In this document: positions 1-5,651 of the stretch, one piece after another
How the letters are laid out: every line of letters begins with the position of its first letter
Numbering within the stretch: position 1 is the stretch's first letter
Assembly (NCBI GenBank): GCA_965371445.1
Contig: CBDUYN010000227.1
Coordinates: forward strand, 1-14,194
DNA: 14,194 nt
Direction of reading: 5' to 3'
DNA from: DASWIG01 sp965371445
GTDB lineage: Bacteria; Acidobacteriota; Thermoanaerobaculia; Multivoradales; J023
Program-made: the position numbers and the translations under genes
The notes under the pieces: model-generated
Seen by the model: the letters and a program-made list of their open reading frames with translations, nothing else
Told to the model about the DNA's origin: nothing
Database searches by the model: none

Positions 1-67
1 AGGCAAGGTCGACGAGATACGGGTCTCGCCGAAGGGGCAGGGCCACGCGGGGTGCAGCACGCCGTAA
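1..67 (+). CDS. C-terminal end of a duplicated small secreted protein (5' cut by window)
   Basis: The frame starting at base 2 encodes 21 residues (GKVDEIRVSPKG...) and stops at TAA 65-67. It is nearly identical to the last 21 codons of the gene at 12533-12940; one residue differs near the end (Ser here, Gly there). The DNA match covers 1-82 against 12874-12955 with two mismatches, so it runs past the stop codon into the next gene's start. The rest of this copy lies left of the window. Its function is as unknown as that of the full copy. The match itself is certain; the coding call rests on the intact paralogue. Confidence 0.75.
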   Translation, partial: GKVDEIRVSPKGQGHAGCSTP

Positions 68-69
68 CC

Positions 70-240
70 GTGAGGCCGGCGCCGCCGGCGATCGTCTGCC
101 GAGGAGACATCCCGACAGTTCACGTTCTTCGCCGTGCGGACGCGGAACTCCAGGAGGACGTGACGATCGTTCCCACCGACTCCAACGGGGTCAAGGAGGT
201 GCAGCCCGCGAGCAGGGATCCGGCGCGAGATCCTCCGTGA
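70..240 (+). CDS. Short hypothetical ORF starting GTG, two bases after the preceding stop
   Basis: The GTG at 70 lies two bases after the upstream stop, the same spacing as the GTG at 12943 after the full-length paralogue. Both frames begin V-R-P-A and then diverge. This frame runs 56 residues to TGA 238-240, with a plausible soluble stretch (HVLRRADAELQEDVTIVP) but no recognised domain. It may be the head of a co-transcribed gene fused to unrelated sequence. Family unrecognised; low confidence that it is a functional gene. Confidence 0.3.
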   Translation: MRPAPPAIVCRGDIPTVHVLRRADAELQEDVTIVPTDSNGVKEVQPASRDPARDPP

Positions 241-310
241 TCGCCAGATTCTCAAGGTTTCCTGAAGCGTCGGGATCTCCCGGCGGACGGCACGGACCGC
301 GATAGGATCC

Positions 311-390
311 CCTGCTCTTCGTCCCGAAGGGACGTATTTGCTGGGAGCGCAGGCGTCCCGCCTGCTCTTCGTCCCGAAGGGACGTTTTTG
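311..390 (+). repeat. Two 30-bp hairpin repeats plus a GGCG-rich palindrome (REP-like, terminator-like)
   Basis: Bases 311-340 and 361-390 are the same 30-mer with one mismatch, exactly 50 bp apart. Each holds a CGTCCC-GAA-GGGACG hairpin followed by T-rich sequence (TATTTG, then TTTTTG), so the second looks like a rho-independent terminator on the + strand. Between them, GCAGGCG-TCC-CGCCTGC (349-365) is a third hairpin. Read on the minus strand this unit encodes the string AGGTPALP, which I recall as the translated signature of a dispersed palindromic repeat in several GC-rich environmental phyla. Confidence 0.7.
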
Positions 391-409
391 GGCTTCGATG
401 TCCGACCGG

Positions 410-760
410 CTAGGGAAAAAGACCGGCCACCTTCAGCTCGAAACCCCCGAGGACAACCGAACGGAGGACGTCGTCGATGGCGAAGCGCCCGGGCTCCTGG
501 TACACGTGGCGCGTGGCGTCGAGTTGGTAAAGCAGGGCGCTCCGGCGCTTCGGGTCGACGACCCAGTACTCCGGCACCCCGGCTTGGAGCCCCGCCCAGC
601 AAGGCTCCAGGCGACTTCGTCGTGCTACAGCTGGATCCTTGACCGCAGCGGAGCCAGGAAGTGCGGTCCGTGAGGGGCTTCGGTCAGCTTGAGAGAACTC
701 ATTACCATTGGCCAAGATCTCGTGATCTTCGCTGTAGGGGTTGACAACCGGCTTGGACAT
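410..760 (-). pseudogene. Truncated Uma2-family endonuclease (C-terminal half only)
   Basis: The 116-codon frame ends in a typical Uma2 (DUF820, PD-(D/E)XK fold) C-terminus: AGVPEYWVVDPKRRS at about residues 60-74, then the usual beta-rich tail to the stop at 410-412. The first ~55 residues do not look like Uma2. The catalytic half with the PD and E-V motifs is absent, so it cannot be an active nuclease. The ATG at 758-760 has only a weak Shine-Dalgarno, and a GAGGTGGCATCC motif lies directly upstream of it. Probably a deletion that joined a short N-terminus to a Uma2 tail. Confidence 0.7.
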
Positions 761-766
761 ACCTAG

Positions 767-779
767 GATGCCACCTCAT
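767..779 (-). repeat. TGAGGTGGCATCC motif next to the Uma2 relic start
   Basis: Read on the minus strand, this 13-mer differs by one base from TGAGGTGGCACC at 11024-11035. It lies immediately upstream of the ATG of the truncated Uma2 frame, consistent with the motif family seen at other coding breakpoints in the window. Confidence 0.4.
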
Positions 780-858
780 ATGACGCCCGAGGACAATCGA
801 GCAGCCTACCACTCGGCGCTGGTATCGCCGAAAGCCGACCCGAAGAAGGAGACGAACG

Positions 859-918
859 ATGTCCAAAGAACAAGTCCGCGTTGCCACTCTGCTGACCCTC
901 ACGCTTGCCGACTTTTAG
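859..918 (+). pseudogene. N-terminal stub of a gene with a good ribosome-binding site
   Basis: ATG 859 is preceded by AAGGAG (846-851) at 7-nt spacing, a strong Shine-Dalgarno. The frame gives 19 residues (MSKEQVRVATLLTLTLADF) and stops at TAG 916-918. That TAG is the first three bases of a TAGGTGCCCC motif, and nothing recognisable continues downstream in any frame. The natural reading is a gene head whose body was replaced at the motif. Family not identified. A functional 19-aa peptide cannot be excluded. Confidence 0.5.
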
Positions 919-953
919 GTGCCCCCCATTCCTAGAAGAAGTGAGGGGCACTT
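917..953 (+). repeat. Imperfect inverted pair AGGTGCCCC / GGGGCACTT
   Basis: AGGTGCCCC at 917-925 and GGGGCACTT at 945-953 pair over 8 of 9 positions around a 19-nt spacer. The left arm supplies the stop codon of the 19-codon stub. The right arm lies 16 bp before the start of the IPTL-CTERM gene. The arm sequence matches the GGTGCC motif family at 10609-10632. Confidence 0.5.
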
Positions 954-969
954 GGATGAAACTTGGCCA

Positions 970-1578
970 ATGAGAATTCCGAGGAGATTTTTGACACTTC
1001 TAGTAGTTTTCTTTATCTTGCCATCCGGAGTGGTCGCCCAGGAGCATTTCTATGACTTCGCGTTTGATGATGAGGGCTGGGTCAAGGTTCTGCCCTCTGC
1101 ATCCGTCGAGTGGGAGAGTGCCTTTGGTAACCCTGCCGGTTCGCTTCGTGTCGACGGGGGGCTGTCTCCCTGTCTTCAAGCAACGACAGGAGGTGACGAC
1201 ATTTGGCACATCCAGGCTGATTTTTTCGCCGAGTTCACTCCGGGATGCCACATGGATGTATATCTGTATCGAGACCCAGCGTGCAATTCAGTCTCGTCCT
1301 TACTTCCCATTTTCGGACCGATTATGCGCATAGAGGGTGAATGGATCACACTGTCTCTTGAGCATCGTCTAGGACTGCTTTTTTCTGGCTATGATTATTT
1401 TCGAATCCTAGCGATTCGCAATTCCGCTACGGGCGCTTGTTTTGTGGACAACGTTCAGGCCATTGGCCCGCTCCCACCGCCTGCTCCGATCCCAACACTG
1501 GACGAGTATAGCCAGACTCTTCTCGGCTTGCTGCTGGTATGTGCGGCCGTGGTAACCCTTCGACGGTTTCGATCGTAG
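970..1578 (+). CDS. Secreted protein with IPTL-CTERM sorting signal
   Basis: This 202-residue protein starts with a signal peptide (MRIPRRFLTLLVVFFILPSG, cleavage likely after VVAQ). It ends with IPTLDEYSQTLLGLLLVC, a transmembrane helix and the basic tail RRFRS. That is the tripartite IPTL-CTERM signal, recognised in other bacteria by a dedicated exosortase that removes the tail during surface sorting. The middle is a probable beta-sandwich with several Cys; no enzyme motif was seen. The DNA is visibly more AT-rich than its neighbours (TTTTTTCGCC, TATGATTATTTTCG), suggesting a different origin. The start at 970 begins the signal peptide; its Shine-Dalgarno is weak. A five-codon frame at 955 ends in an ATGA overlap with it and could help coupling. 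No exosortase gene is in the window. Confidence 0.85.
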   Translation: MRIPRRFLTLLVVFFILPSGVVAQEHFYDFAFDDEGWVKVLPSASVEWESAFGNPAGSLRVDGGLSPCLQATTGGDDIWHIQADFFAEFTPGCHMDVYLYRDPACNSVSSLLPIFGPIMRIEGEWITLSLEHRLGLLFSGYDYFRILAIRNSATGACFVDNVQAIGPLPPPAPIPTLDEYSQTLLGLLLVCAAVVTLRRFRS

Positions 1579-1616
1579 CAATCACGCTTTTCATGAGCAG
1601 CTCAAGGGGGGGTGTT

Positions 1617-1847
1617 TCAGCTCCTGAACTCGAGCCCGCCGGCGTGGGTCGCCGGGTCGAGAGTCTGGGCCCGCCGGAAGAGCTGGCCCGCCGCTGCTGA
1701 CTCGCCCCGACGGGCCAGGGCTTGCCCTAGGCTCATCGTCGCTTCGAAGCTGCGTCGCCGAGCCTCGCGGTAGGGACGATCGCCTCCTCGAGCTCGACCA
1801 GCGGCGTAGGTGTCGCGCCAGACGGCGGCGAGCGGCGGGGAATGCAA
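1617..1847 (-). pseudogene. C-terminal fragment of a TPR-like protein
   Basis: The frame encodes helical sequence with a TPR-like unit (LGQALARRGESAAAGQLFRR followed by AQTLDP) and ends at the stop 1617-1619. Only about two helical hairpins remain, and there is no convincing start or Shine-Dalgarno at 1847. TPR proteins are usually much longer, so this is probably the tail of a deleted larger protein. An unrelated helical protein is possible. Confidence 0.45.
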
Positions 1848-1906
1848 AATCGCCCAGCAAAGACGCTCCCTCCCTGGCTGAACGCTCTACGGCCGTCCCA
1901 GGAGTA

Positions 1907-1951
1907 GACGACGCAGAGCGTCGGGCAAGAGGGACGACGCGGAGCGTCGTC
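1907..1951. repeat. Two tandem GACGACGC...GCGTCGTC hairpins
   Basis: GACGACGC-AGA-GCGTCGGG (1907-1925, near-perfect) and GACGACGC-GGA-GCGTCGTC (1933-1951, perfect 8-bp arms with a 3-nt loop) lie 26 bp apart. No T-tract follows, so simple terminators are unlikely. They sit in the roughly 340-bp stretch 1848-2194, which holds no supportable gene. REP-like palindromes or a protein-binding site are possible. Confidence 0.5.
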
Positions 1952-2182
1952 ACCGGAGAAGACAAGGCCAAGGTGAAACTCGATCGGACGGCTCCGGCGG
2001 GCTCCGTCCGTTTGCGCCGCGAGCCGCGGTCCGGGGTCCTTGACCTTGCACGATCAGACGTCGCCGGCGATCCGGGCCGGAGGAGCCCGGGAGAGCACTT
2101 TCCGGCATTTACGCCGCCCGAAAACGCACCCGTTGATGTCGGCTCCCGCCGTGACCTTCTTCATCCCAGCCTGCGGAGCTGT

Positions 2183-2195
2183 TATACTCACCGCA
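2183..2195 (+). promoter_or_regulatory. Probable leaderless promoter (-10 TATACT) of the Uma2 gene
   Basis: TATACT at 2183-2188 is one base from the TATAAT consensus and ends 6 nt before the ATG at 2195, where transcription would be expected to begin. No Shine-Dalgarno is present, which fits a leaderless mRNA. The -35 region (around 2160-2165, TTCATC) is weak. Confidence 0.45.
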
Positions 2196-3334
2196 TGGCT
2201 CTCCCCGCACCCAAGATCGACCCCCTTCCCGACTCCTCCCCCGGATTCGCCCGGGAGCTCGCCGAGGCGCCCCACGAAGCCCTCTTCCGGACGGTCGAAA
2301 AGCCGGACGGCGAGGTCGTCGTCGAGAAGGTCCCTCTGAGCCTCGACGTGCTCCTTCATCCCCGCGAAGAAGACCAGATGTCCCAGAGCCGGCCCCATGA
2401 ACGGCAATTGGGGCCCCTGGCCGACCTCCTGGAACGTTTCTTGGAGCGTCGTCCCGGCGTCGCGGTCTTCAGCGAGATGATGATCCTCTGGGAGCAGCTG
2501 GGTGAGCGCGACGTGGCGCCCGACGTGTGCGTGGTCCAGGGGGTGCGCGATCGCGAGGCGGTCGACACGAGCTTCGACCCGGTGGCGGAAGGTGTCGGAC
2601 CCTGCCTGGTGATCGAGGTGGTGTCGTCCAGCACCCGGGCGATGGTGAAGAAGGACGAGAGGAAGAACCCACCGCTTTACGAGAGGATGAAGGTGGAGGA
2701 TCTCGTGCTGGTGTACCCGCGGCGTCCGGCGGAGGAGCAGGAGCTTCGTCTCGACGTGCGGCGTCTCGACGTTTCGGGTCGCTACCGGGCGAACCGGCCT
2801 GGGCCGGGCGGCTGGATCCTGTTGCCCTCGGTGGATTTGCGCGTCAAGGTGGCCGACGACGGCCTTCGGCTGCTGGTCGAGGACGTCCGGACGGGTGAAC
2901 GGCTGCTGACGTCGGTGGAAGAGGAAGCGGCGCGGCGGGCGGAGGCCGAGGCGCGGCGGACGGCGGAGGAACGTGCCGGGCAGGAGGCCGAGGCGCGGTG
3001 CCAGGCTGAGGAGCGCGTCGAGCAGGAGGCCGAGGCGCGGCGCCAGGAGGCCGAGGCACGGCGCCAGGCTGAGGAGCGCGTCGAGCAGGAGGCCGAGGCG
3101 CGGCACCAGGCTGAGACGCTCGCCGAACAGGAGGCCGAGGCACGGCGCCAGGCTGAGGAACGCGTCGAGCAGGGCCTTCGGCGCGGCGTCGAGGATCTGT
3201 GCGCCGTCCTGGGGCTCGCCTGGGGTGCCGAACGTAGCGCCCAAGTCGAGAGCATGAGCGCCTCGCGGCTCGAGGCACTTCGGGCGCACCTCGTCAGCGA
3301 AAAGAGTTGGCCAGAGTCCTTTTCGGACGCGTAG
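2195..3334 (+). CDS. Uma2-family PD-(D/E)XK endonuclease-like protein with coiled-coil tail
   Basis: This 379-residue protein has the Uma2/DUF820 core at about residues 20-175. It shows VAPDVCVV (Asp110), CLVIEVVSSST (Glu141) and a following Lys-rich helix with Tyr (NPPLYERMKVEDLVLV), the expected metal-binding acidic pair of the PD-(D/E)XK fold. A second beta-rich part runs to about 235. Residues 240-345 form a coiled coil of repeats such as QEAEARRQAEERVE, and a helical end follows. Many Uma2 proteins carry such a tail; its role is unknown. The family is predicted to cut nucleic acid but its biology is poorly characterised. The frame is open further upstream, but 2195 is preferred because the core starts there and TATACT lies just before it. 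It is the only Uma2 copy here with its catalytic half. Confidence 0.8.
   Translation: MALPAPKIDPLPDSSPGFARELAEAPHEALFRTVEKPDGEVVVEKVPLSLDVLLHPREEDQMSQSRPHERQLGPLADLLERFLERRPGVAVFSEMMILWEQLGERDVAPDVCVVQGVRDREAVDTSFDPVAEGVGPCLVIEVVSSSTRAMVKKDERKNPPLYERMKVEDLVLVYPRRPAEEQELRLDVRRLDVSGRYRANRPGPGGWILLPSVDLRVKVADDGLRLLVEDVRTGERLLTSVEEEAARRAEAEARRTAEERAGQEAEARCQAEERVEQEAEARRQEAEARRQAEERVEQEAEARHQAETLAEQEAEARRQAEERVEQGLRRGVEDLCAVLGLAWGAERSAQVESMSASRLEALRAHLVSEKSWPESFSDA
2930..3175 (+). repeat. Coding tandem repeats of the Uma2 coiled coil
   Basis: Units resembling GAGGCCGAGGCGCGGCGCCAG and GCTGAGGAGCGCGTCGAGCAG recur about six times, encoding alternating EAEARRQ and AEERVEQ heptads. High similarity between units suggests expansion by slippage or unequal recombination, so the copy number probably varies between strains. 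Confidence 0.75.
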
Positions 3335-3517
3335 CCGTGAGATTCACCGAACGCCTCTCGGCCAGGCTCATGAGCTTTGAAACCAGAGCAATCGTCCGAT
3401 TGGCCTGAATCGGGGTCTCCCGGAGCGAGTGGTGTAGGCGAGCGACATCGTCTCTGTCGACCTCTGTGACCATCCTGCTCCGAGTGCCGGCAGGATCTTG
3501 GTGAGGCGTACTCCCAT
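3294..3517 (-). pseudogene. Tyrosine-type integrase remnant
   Basis: The frame starting at 3473 gives VTEVDRDDVARLHHSLRETP, then IQANRTIALVSKLMSLAE. This is the conserved core-binding (SAM-like) segment of phage/island tyrosine integrases, which typically read D-V-x-x-L-H...Q-A-N-R...L-S-K-M...L-A-E. After LAE (about 3358) the similarity stops. In another frame, ATG 3515-3517 with AAGGAGGA (3526-3533) encodes MGVRLTK, typical of integrase N-termini. So the gene head is joined out of frame to the middle, and the catalytic R...HxxR...Y domain is missing. It is non-functional and overlaps the 3' end of the Uma2 gene on the other strand. It marks a former integration module. Confidence 0.7.
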
Positions 3518-3536
3518 GGTCAGATTCCTCCTTCCT

Positions 3537-3577
3537 GAGTCAGCAGTGAGTCAGCACAAAGTCAGCAGGAGACAGCG
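3537..3577. repeat. Four 11-bp direct repeats (GAGTCAGCA iterons)
   Basis: GAGTCAGCA at 3537 and 3548 and AAGTCAGCA at 3559 are spaced exactly 11 bp apart. A weaker GAGACAGCG follows at 3569. One helical turn of spacing means all lie on the same face of the DNA. They sit just upstream of the integrase relic's start, so integrase or excisionase arm-type sites, or a regulator operator, are possible. Confidence 0.6.
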
Positions 3578-3718
3578 TGCCAGGAGGGAAACAGTAGTAC
3601 TCCGGAGGAAGCACGGTCGCGGCGGTCCGCGAAGTCGAGGCCGCAGGCGCCGAGGGCGTCGAGAATCTCGTCGAACTTAAAGGCGCGCCAGGCGATCAAC
3701 GTTCTCCCGGACGATGCC
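3578..3718 (-). other. Short stretch with a possible protein-tail relic, otherwise nothing supported
   Basis: On the minus strand the sequence FDEILDALGACGLDFADRRD can be read from about 3679 downward, resembling the tail of a small helical protein, then loses sense near the 11-bp repeats. No start, domain or stop context supports a gene. This could be another gene fragment or chance coding in GC-rich DNA. Confidence 0.2.
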
Positions 3719-4478
3719 TCACTGGCAGGTGGGATCGTCGAGCGCGGCGATAAAATAGCGCCAGTTCCCGAGGTAGAAATCGTCGTCAGAGTACGACATC
3801 GGGAAGCGTCCGCCGCCCTCTCCCTGCATCACCAGATCGTCGTCCTCGACGCTCCAGGTGCCGCCGCCACCACCCTGCGCGGCGTGGCTGCCGAGGCTGG
3901 TGACGCTGCCGCTCTGGTTGTTGATGTCGTAGGTCCCGTCGGCGTAAAGCCACACGCACTCCTTCTTGCGGTAGCCGCCGCCGGAAGAGATGTGGACAAT
4001 CAGCTTGCCCTTGATCTCGCACCAGGCGCCGCAGCGAGCCTGACCACTCGGCGGACGCGGCGGGGCAGTCGAACGACCGTGCCGCCGGCGTCGTGGTCAG
4101 CTGGGCCAGGATCTTCTTGGCGATCTCCGGGCTCGTCGAGCACGAGGGATCTTCATCGAGGCACTCGAGCACAGTCATCTCGCAACCGCAAGGGCACTCC
4201 GTCTCGCGCAGCTCGAGAACGATCGCGAGAGTACTCTCGGCCGCTTCGCCCGAGAGTTTCCTGGCGAGGACTTCTCCGGCGATCTGTGGGCTTCGGTCGC
4301 AGCTCGGGTCCTTGTGGAGACATTCGAGCACGGTCATCCTGCAGCCGCAGTCGCAGTCGGTAGCCGCGAGGTCACCTTTGACCGTCTGCAGGAGCTCATC
4401 GGGAGTGGCGGCGAAGGTCGAAACGGCCAGCGCCGGCACCAGGAACAGAATCAGCAGAAAGGCGGTTCTTGCGAGCAT
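3719..4478 (-). pseudogene. Secreted Cys-rich CcmH-like protein, frameshifted into a second domain
   Basis: ATG 4476-4478 has GGAG at 7-nt spacing. The product begins with a signal peptide (MLARTAFLLILFLVPALAVS, cut after TFA). It then has two copies of a Cys motif: C42-D-C-G-C46...C53...C60 and C95-P-C-G-C99...C106...C113, each followed by a helix. This pattern resembles CcmH-like thiol domains of cytochrome c maturation, though the exact family is uncertain. After about residue 137 this frame turns into Arg-rich nonsense. The +1 frame instead reads SGQARCGAWCEIKGKLIVHI, then a beta-rich secreted domain ending LDDPTCQ at 3719-3721. The best reading is one gene with a single frameshift between about 3960 and 4070, or two fragments joined out of frame. 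A sequencing indel would restore a protein of about 250 residues. Confidence 0.6.
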
Positions 4479-4577
4479 TCTCGAGCTCCGGAGTTGTTCT
4501 GGCCTGGTAAAGAGGCGGGCGTAGCCAGCCGCTCGACGACACGTCGACGGCGACGAGGTGCTGCCAGACGCTCGAGC

Positions 4578-4589
4578 CAGCCTATCATC
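4578..4589 (-). promoter_or_regulatory. GATGATAGGCTG element upstream of the Cys-rich gene
   Basis: On the minus strand GATGATAGGCTG lies about 100 bp upstream of the ATG at 4478. The identical 12-mer occurs at 11045-11056, about 55-65 bp upstream of the cupredoxin-like gene. TAGGCT fits the loose -10 form TANNNT. A shared promoter element is an inference; no clear -35 was seen. Confidence 0.3.
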
Positions 4590-4606
4590 AGCAGCAGGAG
4601 GCGGTC

Positions 4607-4739
4607 GGAGCTTGCCGCCATGCGCAACCTGGTGGCGGTGCTCTTCCGGCTGGAGAACAGCGGATCTCCTCGGGAGGCCGAGGAGGGTCTGCTGGCGCTG
4701 AACGAGGAGTTGGCGGCGGTTCTGTCGGAGGCAAGGTGA
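4607..4739 (+). pseudogene. Duplicated fragment of the Rpn nuclease gene
   Basis: Bases 4607-4718 are 111/112 identical to 6239-6350 of the intact Rpn gene (the mismatch is at 4624/6256). The fragment encodes about 37 residues (LVAVLFRLENSGSPREAEEG, then LLALNEELAA) and runs to a TGA at 4737-4739 after LSEAR. There is no start, no catalytic domain and no tail. The near-identity means a recent duplication or gene conversion, with the two copies 1632 bp apart in the same orientation. Confidence 0.8.
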
Positions 4740-4778
4740 ACGAGATCAAAAGCGAATTTCGAGCTCTACCACGGACTG

Positions 4779-5066
4779 TTAGGTTTCGACCAACTCGTAC
4801 AACGCAATCGGCGGAAACGATCCTGCCGTGGTCAACGCTTCTCGAAGATCAAGGAGCGCCTGGAAGAGCTTGGCGCGACTGAATGTAGGATCATCAACAC
4901 AGGCAGCCCGGCGAGCCGCTTCAAAGGGTACGATGAGATCCTCTGCGGGAGCCGCTTCATGGGCTCCCTCCCCCGGTGGCGACACGGCGAGCAGACCCCC
5001 CTACCCAGCCACTGCGATGATGGGACCTGCGCCTGCGCCTGCGGATACCGACGTCTTGACGGTCAT
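4779..5066 (-). pseudogene. Hypothetical small gene interrupted by an in-frame TAG
   Basis: ATG 5064-5066 is preceded by a perfect AGGAGGT (5073-5079) at 6-nt spacing, the strongest Shine-Dalgarno in the window. It encodes a 21-residue Gly/Ala-rich peptide (MTVKTSVSAGAGAGPIIAVA, then G) ending at TAG 5001-5003. The same frame is open after the TAG and yields a further sensible sequence (DDPTFSRAKLFQALLDLREA) to a stop at 4779-4781. Three readings fit: a 94-residue protein with a nonsense mutation, a genuine 21-aa peptide, or a sequencing error. The start M-x-V-K-T-x-V-x-A-G resembles short peptides in other bacteria that I cannot name precisely. No modification enzyme is adjacent. Confidence 0.4.
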
Positions 5067-5184
5067 GGCAGCACCTCCTATCCGACTCTCAACCTTGAGC
5101 CCCATCGCCCAGTGCGGAGCCGAGTCTCTCCATCGTACCGAATGTCCGGTCGGGACCTGTGTTTACGCTCAGCGAGGAACAGAC

Positions 5185-5198
5185 TGACCAGTCGGTCA
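5185..5198. promoter_or_regulatory. Palindrome TGACC-N4-GGTCA, TetR-operator-like
   Basis: The 5-bp arms with a 4-bp spacer resemble operators of the TetR family, many of which are TGACC...GGTCA palindromes. It lies about 120 bp upstream of the minus-strand start at 5066. No TetR gene is in the window, so the link is weak. Confidence 0.25.
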
Positions 5199-5432
5199 AG
5201 TGTTTTCCCGTATACACGCCGGCACGGGTGGTCTTCTGCGCATAGGGTTGCCTCGGAGGCGACGAGGTGTCCGACGAAGTGCACATCCCCAACGAATCCC
5301 GGGCTCACGCTGTCGGTGCGAATACTATGCTCCGGCCGCCGGACGATCTTTGACAAGTCTTCGGGCCTACGGCGGCGGGCTTCAAACCCTCCGCCCCGAT
5401 GCTCCCCGCTGTAGGCCCGTCTCTCGTTCCCG

Positions 5433-5498
5433 GGGGAGCCCCCCGTCTTTCGACCGGACACGATCCCCCCCTCTCTCTCCGGGGGGCTCCCCTTTTTT
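5433..5498 (+). terminator. 13-bp inverted repeat with T6 tail (terminator-like)
   Basis: GGGGAGCCCCCCG (5433-5445) pairs perfectly with CGGGGGGCTCCCC (5480-5492), and TTTTTT follows at 5493-5498. The stem plus U-tract is terminator-like, but the 34-nt C/T-rich loop is long. No clear + strand gene ends just upstream; the nearest, the Rpn fragment, stops at 4739. It could instead be a pair of inverted-repeat ends. Confidence 0.5.
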
Positions 5499-5560
5499 CA
5501 CAGGCGACACGGCCCGGGCCAGTCGTGCCAGTCCCAACTTCATGGCCTACAGCTTCGTGA

Positions 5561-5595
5561 AGGGCGACATCGGGGTCGCTGAGGATCTCGACGAG
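5561..5595. repeat. 35-bp direct repeat, copy 1
   Basis: This segment (AGGGCGACATCGGGGTCGCT, then GAGGATCTCGACGAG) recurs at 7076-7110 with one mismatch. It lies within about 90 bp of the Rpn start. On the minus strand it encodes VEILSDPDVAL, the same peptide as in copy 2, so it is probably a shard of the gene whose larger relic lies at 6985-7146. Confidence 0.7.
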
Positions 5596-5651
5596 GTGAT
5601 ATCGTCCGTCGAGCTTTACGGCTCGCGAAAAGCCACCCCGGAGATTCTCTG

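Larger units (their letters stand above)
5067..5540. other. Gene-poor stretch with a palindromic operator-like site and a long hairpin
   Basis: No frame here is convincing; the minus frame 5461-5078 is Arg-rich and unrecognised. The stretch may be the upstream control region of the minus-strand gene starting at 5066. It contains TGACC-AGTC-GGTCA (5185-5198) and the 13-bp inverted repeat at 5433-5492, listed separately. Confidence 0.5.

Noticed and set aside
311..390. Possible CRISPR array (two 30-bp repeats at regular spacing)
   Set aside because: Only two units, each a self-complementary hairpin, with a 20-bp spacer that is itself a palindrome; no cas genes.
2054..3289. Long minus-strand open frame opposite the Uma2 gene
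   Set aside because: Its repeats are the complement of the coiled-coil heptads; no start context or family features.
3537..3577. Possible CRISPR or origin iterons
   Set aside because: The repeat unit is 9-11 bp with no spacers, and no replication initiator gene or AT-rich unwinding region is visible.
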